Positions 7,316 to 16,229 of a DNA stretch of 64,000 nt are shown one piece after another. The stretch is from Corynebacterium wankanglinii (GTDB lineage Bacteria; Actinomycetota; Actinomycetes; Mycobacteriales; Mycobacteriaceae): NCBI GenBank assembly GCA_014490595.1, contig CP061031.1, positions 1-64,000 on the forward strand, written 5' to 3'. The notes under the pieces were generated by a model, which had not been told where the DNA came from, did not search any database, and was given only the letters and a program-made list of their open reading frames with translations. The position numbers and the translations under genes are program-made. Positions within the stretch are counted from its first letter, which is position 1, and every line of letters begins with the position of its first letter.

Positions 7316-8950
7316 GGCGTTGTGGTTCCTTTCTTGATGAGGTTGTCCAGGCTGAACTGTGCTGCGCCACCGAGGTAGGCGCCGCTGGTGTCGCGTGTGC
7401 AGCGGCGGACGGGTGGGCCCGATGCCCAGGTGTGGCGGTGCCGGTTGGTCGAAGCCGTGTGGTCGGGTTGCGACTTCTTTGCGTACGGCGGCCATCATGT
7501 TTTTGACCGCGGTGTAGGACACCGCCCGGCGGGTCCCGTCGGAGGAGACCAAGCGCTTACATGCTTCTTCCAACACGAGCTTGTTGGCGTGTTTGCCCAT
7601 TGACAGCACGTTCCTGCACGATTGGTACGCCTGGGCCGGGATTGCTTTCGCCGCGATCATTTCCTCGATGACGGTGCGTGTCGCCGGCCCGATCTTTTGG
7701 GCTTCGCGCAGGAAGTAATCGCTCGTCCACAGTCCCTGGGTGTGATCCATGTTCGCCGGTATGTGGTCGGCATCGGTGACATACGCCCCGCGGGTGTGGG
7801 CAAGCGTGTGGGTTGTAACGGCACGGCCACCATCGAAGACCGTGAGCACTTGCCCGGTGATGCGCACATCGACAGTGCGGCCAACGAGCTGGTGCGGCAC
7901 GGAGTACCGCACGCTAGCTACGGTGATGTGGAAATCTGGGGCGACCTTGGCGTTTCCACTCGGTGCGCTGCCACGGGGTATCGGGAAGCGCTGTCAACAG
8001 GTGCCTTTCATGCGCATCGAAAATGTCTTTGCGGCTTGACTGCTGGTGACGAAACGGTACCGCCTGGTTGATCTGGTCAACCAGCTGCTGAATTCGCGAG
8101 TTGAGTTCGTCAAGGTCGACGCACTGGTGGCCATCGAGTGCGTGGATGACCTTGTGGGTGACGATCTTGACTGCGGCTTCGACATTCGCTTTGTCTTTCG
8201 GCCGTTTCGCCCTCGTGGGCAGTGCTGCGGTGTTGTAATGCTCCAAAAACTGCTCGTAGGTGTCGTTGACCTTGCGGTTTCGATCCGCCGCGCTGATCGC
8301 GTTCGACGCAGTCGAGGCATTATCCGGCACCACAACCTCAGGCACGCCCCCGAAGTAGGCGAACGCGTGGTGGTGGGCATCAAGCCAGGAATGCTGGCGC
8401 TCATCCGGACATGCGAGGGCAAAAATCATCCCTGAATACGGCATTGAGGCGACAAACACGCTGACCTTCACCCCCGGTGCGCCATAAGGGTCGAACAGGC
8501 GCATCTTGGTGCCTGCCCAATCCACCTGCATGGTGTGCCCCGGTGTATGGGTGATGCGTGCGGTCAAACCGGCCGCATCGACATGAGACGCCACCAACTG
8601 GCGAAACCGGTCGTAGCTGTAATGAAGCTGGCCGGTAAAGCAGGTGTGGTGGTGTAGCGCGCCCACAGCACTTGCAGTGTCTGCTTGTTACGCCCCGTGC
8701 GGGCTTTGACCACCGCATCAAAATCGATAGGGACGAACTCGCCCTGGCCGGTACTGCGCCCATCTACGAATAACTCGTCGAGCTCATCATCCGTCAACGC
8801 CAAAACCTGGTCGACGGTGCGAATCCCAAGGGATCGAAGCACCTGATTCGACCGGGAAATCGTGCGGTGCGAGCACCCGAGCTGTTGTTCAATCTGGCGG
8901 TACGAACGCTGCTGCACAAGCAGCTTCATCACCGCCCGGTAATCCGTCAT
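7312..8950 (-). pseudogene. istA: IS21-family transposase IstA (copy 2), frameshifted
   Basis: The frame begins at 8950 like the intact copy. It is broken near 8634 (one base lost), near 7952 (two bases lost), near 7436 and near 7399 (one base each). The three catalytic acidic residues are all still encoded, but in separate frames from the ends of the protein. Either the copy is dead or the losses are sequencing errors in G/C runs; copy 1 gives the exact reference. Confidence 0.8.
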
Positions 8951-9095
8951 CAGCGGACTCCTTCCGGTAACCGGCTACACCCCTGTGGCGCAACCACCCG
9001 AAAGCATCACCCGCCACCGCCAACCCCGCTACCGGAAACCCACTGAACCGCTACCCGAAAGTCACCACACCGCTACCAACTAGCCGGTCGCAACA

Positions 9096-9692
9096 GGCGT
9101 GCCGGTCGATCACACCACGATCTACCGCTGGGTCCAGAAATACGCCCCTGAACTGGACAAGCACACACGGTGGTACCGGCAGGTACCTGACTGGCAGGCC
9201 AGTTCCTGGCGGGTGGATGAGACCTATATCCGGGTCGGCGGCAGGTGGTGCTACCTCTATCGGGCGATCACCGCCGGTGGCCAGACCCTGGACTTTTATC
9301 TCTCTCCGAAGCGGAACGTGGCCGCAGCCAAGCGTTTCCTGGCCAAGGCCCTCAGATCCAATGCGTCAGCCGGGTATCCCAGAGTGATCAACACTGATAA
9401 ATCACCCTCCCTAGCCAGGGCAATCGCCGAGTTGAAGTCAGAGGGAATCTGCCCGCCAACAGTGGAACACCGGCAGGTGAAATACCTCAACAACATCCTG
9501 GAAGGCGACCATGGTCGGCTGAAGCGGATCCTCGGGCCGAAAGGCGCGTTTAAGAACCGGACATCTGCATATCGGACGTTGAAAGGGATGGAGGCGATGC
9601 ACTCATTGCGGAAAGGGCAAGGCACGATGTTTACCTACGGGCAACCGAACCCAGACGCGGTGATCGTCAACCGGGTCTTCGAGACAGCTTAA
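9096..9692 (+). pseudogene. IS6-family transposase, 3' part after the IS21 dimer
   Basis: The GTG at 9099 opens the remaining 197 residues (PVDHTTIYRWVQKYAPELD onward). The DDE core is visible as D in WRVDETYI, D in VINTDKSPS and E in NNILEGDHG. Joined with the segment ending at 3803 it gives a normal IS6 transposase of around 230 residues, apart from the TGA in the 5' part. IS6 elements move by replicative transposition and form cointegrates. Confidence 0.8.
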
Positions 9693-9751
9693 GCACCCCG
9701 GAGCAAGGACAACTAATGTCTTGAGGTTGGGCTTTTCGACCCTGGCCCAAC

Positions 9752-9765
9752 TTTGCAACAGCACC
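9752..9765 (-). repeat. Right terminal inverted repeat of the IS6-family element
   Basis: Read on minus, the sequence is GGTGCTGTTGCAAA, the recognised IS6-type end. It lies 60 bp after the transposase stop and marks the right boundary of the interrupted element. Confidence 0.7.
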
Positions 9766-9829
9766 GGAATTACTCGGTATGCAGGTTGCTACTGCCGAAT
9801 CGGTGACATCATGGACTCAGGTTCTTTAG

Positions 9830-10365
9830 TTCTTTAGGGACTTAAAGGCACGAGGGCTTAACGAGGTCTATCTGATTACCAGTGACGCTCACCTGGGCTT
9901 CAGCACGCCATTGGGGAGGTGTTACCGAATGCCTCCTGGCAGCGATGTCGCACGCATTTTTCGAAGAATCTCTTTGGGCTGATGCCCACGACACAGTGGC
10001 CAACGTTGTCGGCGATGTTCCACACGATTTTTCAGCAGCCTAATGCGCAGTCGGTGTGGGCCCAGGCCAGGGATGTGCTGGATTTTTGTCAGGAGAAGTT
10101 CCCGCATGTGGCCGATTACCTGGAAGAAGCCCTCGATGAACTCTTGGCGTTTACCCAGTGCCCGAAATCTTTGTGGACTAAAATCTGATCGAATAACCCC
10201 ACCGAAAGCCTCAATCGTGAGATCCGCCGGCGTACTGATGTCGTCGGGATCTTCCCGAACCGCGATGCCGTGGTCCGTTTAGTTGGTGCGGTGCTGGCGG
10301 AGCAGCATGATGATTGGATCGAAGCAGAAGCGGTACATATCGCTGACGAGCTTGGAGCAAACTAG
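9830..10365 (+). pseudogene. IS256-family transposase remnant (3' part)
   Basis: FFRDLKARGL...LITSDAH is followed by a frame change near 9900 and then ASWQRCRTHFSKNL, PHVADYLEEALDELLAFTQCP and [20 protein letters not shown], the C-terminal half of an IS256-type transposase. A TGA at 10186-10188 replaces the tryptophan of the usual WSNNP motif. The 5' half is absent. IS-like sequence seems to continue to about 10530 (GATACACCACTCCAGC), the usual right end of such elements. Confidence 0.75.
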
Positions 10366-10619
10366 GGCGATGATGACGGCAAACCTCATCGATTCGGACG
10401 AGATTACTTCTGAAATCATCCGGAGGGATGTGACATGAGCCAGGGTCTGTATCTAGCGCGTGATGGTCCGTAAGGTCGTTATGCTGCCTGTTGTATCGAA
10501 AGGGCAGATACACCACTCCAGCTGACTTAACCTAAAGAGGCATAGAATCGCCAAGTGTGTACCACGACCCCTTGCTCCGTTTATTAAGTTGACTTTGCGG
10601 ATTTTGAGGGTAAGGTTTT

Positions 10620-11513
10620 ATGATCCAGTCCAATAAAGCAGGTGTAGGGGCGGTTATCGTAGCCCTAGCTGTCCTATGGCAAGGAATCGGCACTGCGATA
10701 GTCGGAGCCCAAGTAGACCCAGAGTTATCTACTTTTACTACGTTTTCAGCGTTTCTTATCGCGGCGATTATCTCCACAGTGGTCTATTTAGCGTTTTATC
10801 GTAGAAAATACCGAGCTACGGAAACACCGCATCCTCCCATGAAAATGACAACTGCAGCAAGCCTCAATCTGTTTACTGCGGGCGCTTTCTGCTTATTCTA
10901 TGTTTCCACTACTTTGATGCAGCCCACTGCAGCAAGTGTCATCGAAACAGGAGTCGGCCCTTTTATTGTCGCAGTAATAATGACTTGGTCGGCCAGAAGG
11001 CTCAGCAGTTCATTGGTGTCAACAACTGCAGTAGTGGTGCTGGCTCTATGTTTTTTCTTCCTAGGAACGGGAAGCAGTTCACCCCAGTCTTATCTGGGTC
11101 TCGCTTTAGCTGTAGGCGCAGGAATTTCTGCGGTAGGAGTGCTTTACTCCTCGCGCTGGGCCACTGAACAAGGGAACAGCGTTCTCACGATTGCAGCAGT
11201 GAGGTTTCACTTAGCTTGGATTATTAGCGGTCTCGTGGCTTTCTTTTCCGTGGAAGCGGAGATGCTTCGAGGCTCTACCCTGTCAATCGTCCTGCTATCG
11301 GTGATGTGCATTACTTTTCCTATCCTGCTCTTGCAGTGGGGAATTACCTTAGCGCCGCCTTTCACCTCGGCACTGATCATCGCGGCCCTTCCGGCCGTGG
11401 TGATGGCTACCGAGGTGGCATTGGGCTCAAGTCGAACCAATTCAGTTAACTTTGTTGATGCTCATTGTGGCAATAACCATAAGCCAAGCAATGTGGGGAA
11501 CACGGAAAGATGA
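10620..11513 (+). CDS. EamA/DMT-like multi-spanning exporter
   Basis: A protein of about 297 residues with some ten hydrophobic segments in the 5+5 pattern of drug/metabolite transporters (for example LAVLWQGIGTAIVG near the N terminus and SVIETGVGPFIVAVIM in the middle). The last 30 residues are polar and look frame-shifted: from about 11435 another frame reads LTLLMLIVAITISQAMWGTRK and ends at 11525, which would restore the last membrane helix and overlap the next gene. Base composition is lower in GC than the core genes. It probably exports the product of the ATP-grasp enzyme behind it. Confidence 0.6.
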   Translation: MIQSNKAGVGAVIVALAVLWQGIGTAIVGAQVDPELSTFTTFSAFLIAAIISTVVYLAFYRRKYRATETPHPPMKMTTAASLNLFTAGAFCLFYVSTTLMQPTAASVIETGVGPFIVAVIMTWSARRLSSSLVSTTAVVVLALCFFFLGTGSSSPQSYLGLALAVGAGISAVGVLYSSRWATEQGNSVLTIAAVRFHLAWIISGLVAFFSVEAEMLRGSTLSIVLLSVMCITFPILLLQWGITLAPPFTSALIIAALPAVVMATEVALGSSRTNSVNFVDAHCGNNHKPSNVGNTER

Positions 11514-12019
11514 AAATATTAGTAGTTGATGATTCTTCAAGTGGCGCCGATCTGGTGGCAACCCTGCGCCAAAAAAGGGACGTAGAGGTTGCTACTGCTA
11601 ACCCGCCGTATGCCATCTCAGCTAACGAAGACGGGAGCATTTCCGATCCATGGGCCCTGGCCCTACTCCGGGAATGTAGCCAAGAAAAATTTGACCTTGT
11701 TGTGCCGGGAAGCGAATCAGGAGTATCCATAGCTGAGTGGGTTTCAGCTGAGTTAGGACTACCGCATAACGGTAGAGGGAAGATCTGGCACCGTCGCCAT
11801 AAGCAAGGAATGATTGAAGTTGCTCACCAATATGGACTGCGTGCCCCAAGGTCTGTTGCCCTATCCCCCGCTTCTGCACAGGACAGCCTTGATCTAGACC
11901 CGTCCCTGGTCAAGGATTGTGTTGTCAAGCCTGTGGGAAGCGGGGGCAGTGACCATGTCTATTTCTGCAAAACAGAACCCGAGACGAGGGTGTCAGGAAG
12001 TTTGTGTGTGAGGCTCTGA
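11510..12019 (+). pseudogene. ATP-grasp ligase, N-terminal part, truncated by an IS256-type element
   Basis: The protein starts MKILVVDDSSSGADLV. It has the pre-ATP-grasp fold pattern (DLVVPGSESGVSIAEWVSAELGLP), then a region like RDKxxM (HRRHKQGMIEVA), and begins the ATP-binding lobe with VVKPVGSGGSDHV. At about 11986 the IS256-type terminal repeat begins and the frame runs into it, ending at 12019. Family members ligate amino acids or peptides and need about 400 residues, so the C-terminal half with the metal ligands is gone. Coupling to the exporter suggests a small biosynthesis-and-export operon. Confidence 0.6.
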
Positions 12020-13426
12020 TCTTGAAGGAGTTTCACCGATAATGATTACGGTGTCACCGAAGAAAAGCCACGACCCGTCCAGGGTCAACGCGATCAGCGA
12101 GAAGCTGATGGATAACCCCGAGCTCGCAAAGCTCATCGGGGAGCTGTCCACCTCCACCGACGACGCCAGCGAGCTGGTCAAGGGGCTTTTGCAGGCGTCG
12201 ATCAACGCCGGCCTGCAGGCGGAGATGGATGCCCATTTGGGCTACGAACACTCCGACCGCAAAGCGAAAGCCCAGGTAACAGATGCTGGTGGTGGCAACC
12301 ACCGCAACGGGTCGTACACCAAGACCGTCGATTCCGGCTACGGCCCAATCGAAGTGACCATGCCGAGAGACCGGGCGGGAACGTTTCGCCCGCAGATGGT
12401 GCCCAAAGGCGCGCGCAGGCTCACTGAACTCGATGACATGATCATCTCGCTGTACGCTGGCGGGATGACGGTGCGTGATATCCAGCACCACCTTGCAACC
12501 ACCTTGGGTGTGGATATGAGCCCGGATACGATCAGCACGATCACCGATGCGGTACTCGATGAGGTGATGCTGTGGCAAAACCGCCAGTTGGACGAGTTTT
12601 ACCCGGTGATCTTCCTCGACGCGCTACGGGTGAAGATCCGCGATGGCCACCGGGTGGTGAATAAGGCCTGCTACATGGCCGTCGGTGTGGATATGGACGG
12701 CATCAAGCACATCCTGGGATTGTGGATCGCTGACAATGAAGGCGCTGCATTCTGGGCATCAGTCTGCGCAGATCTGGCCAACCGTGGTGTCCAGGACGTG
12801 TTCATCGTGTGCTGCGACGGGCTCAAAGGCTTGCCGGAAGCCGTGGAGGCAACCTGGCCGAATTCCATGGTGCAGACCTGTATTGTGCACCTGATTCGGG
12901 CGGCGAATAGGTGGGTGTCCTACCAGGACCGCAAAGGCGTCTCCCGTGCGCTGCGTGAGGTCTACACCGCTCCCAATGAGGAGACGGCCCGTGCCAGCCT
13001 GGATGCGTTCGAAGCCAGTGAACTGGGCCTAAAATACCCGCAATCGGTCAAAGTCTGGCGCGACGCTTGGGAGCGGTTCGTGCCGTTTTTGCAGTTTCCG
13101 CCGGCGGCACGCCGGGTGCTCTACACCACCAATTCGATCGAGTCGCTCAACGCTTAAACTGCGGAAAGCTACCCGCAACAGGGGCCAGTTCCCGAACGAT
13201 ACCGCGGCGCTGAAGACGCTGTGGTTGATGATCTGCAACATCGAAGACAAGCGTGCTGCGCAGCGAGCGAAGAAAGCAAAGCGCGACGTTGAGTGCAACG
13301 GCTATATTGAAGAGCGAAAGCCAAGGGGTGGAAACAAGCCATCAACCAACTAGCCGTGGCTTACCCCGACCGATTCGCGGACTACTTGTAAACCACACCC
13401 CCGCACACAAACAATCGGACACCCTC
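11986..13426 (+). mobile_element. IS256-family insertion sequence
   Basis: The ends are imperfect inverted repeats: GAGGGTGTC plus a shared GTTTGTGTG at the left (11986 on), and the same order at the right when read on minus (ending 13426). The element is 1441 bp and holds one transposase gene. I could not find a clear target duplication. It interrupts the ATP-grasp gene. Confidence 0.75.
12042..13391 (+). pseudogene. IS256-family (mutator-type) transposase, frameshifted near the C terminus
   Basis: The first 371 residues are continuous from ATG 12042: GNHRNGSYTKTV, the catalytic D193 (FLDALR) and D259 (CCDGLKG), and YTTNSIESLNA, where the third acidic residue lies. After SLNA an extra T makes a TAA at 13155-13157. 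The shifted frame continues KLRKATRNRGQFPN, shifts again near 13318 (WKQAINQLAVAYPDRF) and ends at 13391. Without the two shifts the length is normal for the family (about 415-450). It may be inactive or mis-sequenced. Confidence 0.8.
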
Positions 13427-13467
13427 AACCAGTCGTTTACCACCACCCCGACAAGGATGCTCGAACG

Positions 13468-14145
13468 CTACCCCAGCTCCCCTTCCGCCCAGTCCGCCAT
13501 ATAGTCCGCGATCCCGTGTGGATCTGCGAGGAAGTCACGCATCGCCCGAAACGCGAGGGTGCCCTCCACCGCCAAGCCGCGTTCTATGCCGTGCTCGCCA
13601 ACCTCCACGATCTCCGCGCCCGGCACCCCAAGCACGATCGGCGAGTGCGTCACCGCAATCACCTGCGCATCCGCCCCTGCGAGTGCGTGCAGCTGCGACA
13701 ACAGCGCCATCTGCGCCACCGCGGACAGCCCCGATTCGGGCTCATCCAGCAGGTAGAGCGCGTTCGGGATGAACCGGGACGTCAGCTCCATGACGGACTC
13801 GCCGTGCGAGCGGCCGCCGAATTCCGTGACGGTCGTGTGCGTCTCCCCGCGCAAGAAGTACCCGGCCTTCGCGCGGGCACCGGTGCGCACCGTCAGCGCG
13901 TCATACAGCGGGTCGCGGGCGCGTGGCTTGACGACGCCCCACGTTCCACCCTCCACCGCAAACCCCCACGCCCGAGCCATCCCCTCAAGCAGCGTGGACT
14001 TGCCTACGCCGTTGCCGCCCGTGATCAGGGTGATCGGGTGTGTCAGCGCGAACCCGAACTCCGCGACGTGCGCAATCGCCGGGGTAGCAAGCGCCCACTG
14101 CGGCGCGCGGGCGGGGTCGATGACGACGTGCTCGATGAACATCAC
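13468..14145 (-). CDS. AAA/ABC-type ATPase (COG3910-like), second of a paralogous pair
   Basis: A 225-residue soluble ATPase. Walker A is GGNGVGKS at 43-50, an ABC-signature-like SHGES at 113-117, Walker B LYLLDEPESGLS at 130-141, and an H-loop histidine in AVTHSPI near 167. The architecture equals a stand-alone ABC/SMC-type nucleotide-binding head without membrane segments. Its start overlaps the stop of the upstream paralogue by 4 bp. The substrate process is unknown; a heteromeric head pair is likely from the coupling. Confidence 0.75.
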   Translation of the reverse strand: MMFIEHVVIDPARAPQWALATPAIAHVAEFGFALTHPITLITGGNGVGKSTLLEGMARAWGFAVEGGTWGVVKPRARDPLYDALTVRTGARAKAGYFLRGETHTTVTEFGGRSHGESVMELTSRFIPNALYLLDEPESGLSAVAQMALLSQLHALAGADAQVIAVTHSPIVLGVPGAEIVEVGEHGIERGLAVEGTLAFRAMRDFLADPHGIADYMADWAEGELG

Positions 14146-14828
14146 GGCCCCACCAGGAACCGCGCTGTGCCAACCGGATCGTCGATGAACTCTCGGGTCG
14201 CGGTGACGGGCTCGCAGTCGCCGTAAGGCACCGGCTCAAGCGTGGGCACGCTCAGGATGCGGGCGTCGGGGACGGCGAGCAGCACCGGCGAATGCGTGGC
14301 CATGAGCACCTGCCCGCCGCGGCGCGTGAGAACGGAGAGGAATCCGAGGAGCTCGAGCTGGGCGAAAACGGACAGGCCGTCCTCGGGTTCATCGAGGATG
14401 ACCAGCGTCTCCGGGCTCAGGCGCTCGCGCGCCAGCAGCATAATGCCCTGGCCGTGGCTGCGCTGTGGTATCGCCACGAGCGGGTCGTCGGGCCCAAGCG
14501 ATTGGTGGTATTCGCCGAGGGAAAAGAAGGTCTCGCCGCGCAGGAAAAACACGTCGCGCGGGTTCTCGCGGCGGGTCAACGTGAGCGAGGCGTGCAGCCG
14601 GGAATGGTCCGCCGCCTCAAACCGGGCGTTGCGGGAGCCGCCCGCAGCGTTCGCGCCGGCGGCGATGGCGACTGCCTCGACCAGGGTGGATTTACCGGAC
14701 CCGTTGTCGCCGGTGAGGATGGTCGCGCGCGACAGCTCGAGTGGGCGCTCGGCCAAGGACCGCACAACCGGCAGGTCTCGGGCATATCCACGCACCTGCT
14801 CGGCGACGCTGACCTTGGTCAGGAACAT
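14142..14828 (-). CDS. AAA/ABC-type ATPase (COG3910-like), first of a paralogous pair
   Basis: A 228-residue paralogue of the next gene. It has Walker A GDNGSGKST near residue 40, the signature-like SHGQG, Walker B LVILDEPEDGLS and an H-loop histidine in MATHSPVL. It lies directly downstream of the serine protease gene (4-bp gap) and is coupled to its partner by ATGA. No transmembrane or coiled-coil part is present, which separates it from classical transporters and SMC proteins. Confidence 0.75.
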   Translation of the reverse strand: MFLTKVSVAEQVRGYARDLPVVRSLAERPLELSRATILTGDNGSGKSTLVEAVAIAAGANAAGGSRNARFEAADHSRLHASLTLTRRENPRDVFFLRGETFFSLGEYHQSLGPDDPLVAIPQRSHGQGIMLLARERLSPETLVILDEPEDGLSVFAQLELLGFLSVLTRRGGQVLMATHSPVLLAVPDARILSVPTLEPVPYGDCEPVTATREFIDDPVGTARFLVGP

Positions 14829-14832
14829 GGGC

Positions 14833-15594
14833 CTAACGCAATCCGGCCGGCAGCGGGAGCAGGCCGTCCACCGCCAGCAGCACGCCGAACGCGGTTCCGG
14901 AGGCGATGCCGATGATGTTGGCGCTGCCGTCCGGGTTGACGGTGTAAACAGGCCCGCCGGAATCGCCGTGCAGCGCGATGATCAGCACCGCCAGCTCCCC
15001 GGTCTCCGGGTTGACCTTCAGCACCGGTCCGCAGGTCCGCGCCGTACGGGCGCCGTCTTTGCACACGATCTGGCCAGGTTTCACCGCCGTGACGGGGTGG
15101 TAGCCGGCGATGCGGCGGGTGGGGTTAATCCGCTGAACTGCATCCGACAACGGGTGCACCGCACCGATGAAGGGGATGTCCACCGCGCCGCCGCGCATCG
15201 CCCCGCCATACGCAGCGCCGCCGTTCAAAGGGAACCACGCCACGTCCCGCAGCGGGCTGCCCAGGGTGTTATCGCCCCACATCTCAAACCCGGAATCGCG
15301 CAAGTCCCCCGAGATCAGCGTGCGGTTGTCCGCCGCGTACACCGCCACCGGGACCGCACCGCCGATGGGCGCCAGGCAGTGGCCAGCTGTAACGCCGTAC
15401 GCCTGGCCGCCGCGGTGTGCGACTGTGTTCAGCGTGCAGCCGTAGCGGGCACCGTCGCTGTACGCCACGCGGATACTGTCGCCGGAATAGACGTCCACGG
15501 CTTGCGCCGGTGCCGCAAAACCGAGGGCGGCAGCCGCCGTGAGCAGGAGGGACGCAGCGGCAGCGCGCGCTCGGCGCGCCATGGGAAACCTCAT
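14833..15594 (-). CDS. Secreted chymotrypsin-like serine protease (S1 family)
   Basis: I chose the ATG at 15594 because the longer GTG start (15633) would place the ribosome inside a terminator hairpin. The protein has a signal peptide (basic RRAR, a long Ala/Leu core, AQA near residue 30). The catalytic triad is visible: H72 in TAGHC, D117 in RDVAW and S212 in GDSGGP. Cysteines at 53/73 and 178/188 could form disulfides. It is a streptogrisin-like exported protease of about 24 kDa after processing. The two ATPase genes follow on the same strand. Confidence 0.8.
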   Translation of the reverse strand: MRFPMARRARAAAASLLLTAAAALGFAAPAQAVDVYSGDSIRVAYSDGARYGCTLNTVAHRGGQAYGVTAGHCLAPIGGAVPVAVYAADNRTLISGDLRDSGFEMWGDNTLGSPLRDVAWFPLNGGAAYGGAMRGGAVDIPFIGAVHPLSDAVQRINPTRRIAGYHPVTAVKPGQIVCKDGARTARTCGPVLKVNPETGELAVLIIALHGDSGGPVYTVNPDGSANIIGIASGTAFGVLLAVDGLLPLPAGLR

Positions 15595-15615
15595 GGCCGG
15601 TATTGTATCGGCACA

Positions 15616-15660
15616 CAAAAGCGCGGGCCCCACTCCTCACAAGTAGAGCCCGCGCTTTTG
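15616..15660. terminator. Bidirectional hairpin terminator after rplI
   Basis: CAAAAGCGCGGG (15616-15627) pairs perfectly with CCCGCGCTTTTG (15649-15660). Read on minus it ends the rpsF-ssb-rplI transcript with a TTTTG tail. Confidence 0.75.
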
Positions 15661-15728
15661 AAAATGCTGTTGTCGTTGGACTGCTTACATTCCGTTCTCA
15701 GGCGGAGCAGTCGTCGATAAGCGTGTGC

Positions 15729-16181
15729 TTACGCGCTTACGACCTCGAAGTTCACCTTGCCCTCCACGTCGTCGTGGAGGTTGACCTTGACCTGGTAGCC
15801 GCCGGTCTTGGTAACAAGACCCTTCGGCACGTTGATGCGACGCTTGTCCAGGTTCGGGCCGCCTGCAGCCTTCACGGCCGCAGCGATGTCAGCCGGCTTC
15901 ACGGAGCCGAACAGCTTGCCGTTGTTGGCGGTGCGCACTGCAACCTTGATGCCCTTGAGCTGGTCGAGCTGGTCACGCAGCTCCTTGGCGTGATCCAGGT
16001 CGCGGACCTCGCGCTCAGCCTGCGCACGCTTAATGTCTTCGATCTGCTTCTCTGCGCCGCGGGTAGCCGGGATAGCCAGGCCGCGCGGGAGCAGGAAGTT
16101 GCGTCCGTAACCGTCCTTGACCTCGACGACCTCTCCAGGCTCGCCAAGCTTCTCGACGGCAGCGGTGAGGATCAGCTTCAT
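15729..16181 (-). CDS. rplI: 50S ribosomal protein bL9
   Basis: A 150-residue protein starting MKLILTAAVEKLGEPGEVVEVKDGYGRNFLLPRG-type sequence, the conserved bL9 N-terminal domain that binds 23S rRNA; a long central helix (residues about 40-75) and a C-terminal domain follow. Length and order are normal. It is the last gene of the rpsF-ssb-rplI unit and ends before a strong terminator. Confidence 0.97.
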   Translation of the reverse strand: MKLILTAAVEKLGEPGEVVEVKDGYGRNFLLPRGLAIPATRGAEKQIEDIKRAQAEREVRDLDHAKELRDQLDQLKGIKVAVRTANNGKLFGSVKPADIAAAVKAAGGPNLDKRRINVPKGLVTKTGGYQVKVNLHDDVEGKVNFEVVSA

Positions 16182-16229
16182 AATCCTAACCTTCCTTATG
16201 GTGAAAAATGCTTGATGTGTGGTTGTCGT

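Larger units (their letters stand above)
6454..9095 (-). mobile_element. IS21-family insertion sequence, copy 2 (istA broken)
   Basis: The second, head-to-tail copy runs from TG at 6454 to CA at 9095 (2642 bp). Compared with copy 1 it lacks five bases at four places: about 7399, 7436, 7950-7953 (two bases) and 8634. Apart from these I saw no difference. The losses destroy istA but leave istB open. The element is followed directly by the second copy of the 7-bp target duplication. Confidence 0.85.

Noticed and set aside
14242..15720. 492-codon plus-strand frame across the ATPase and protease genes
   Set aside because: It spans three clear minus-strand genes and a terminator and has Ser/Arg-rich shadow composition.
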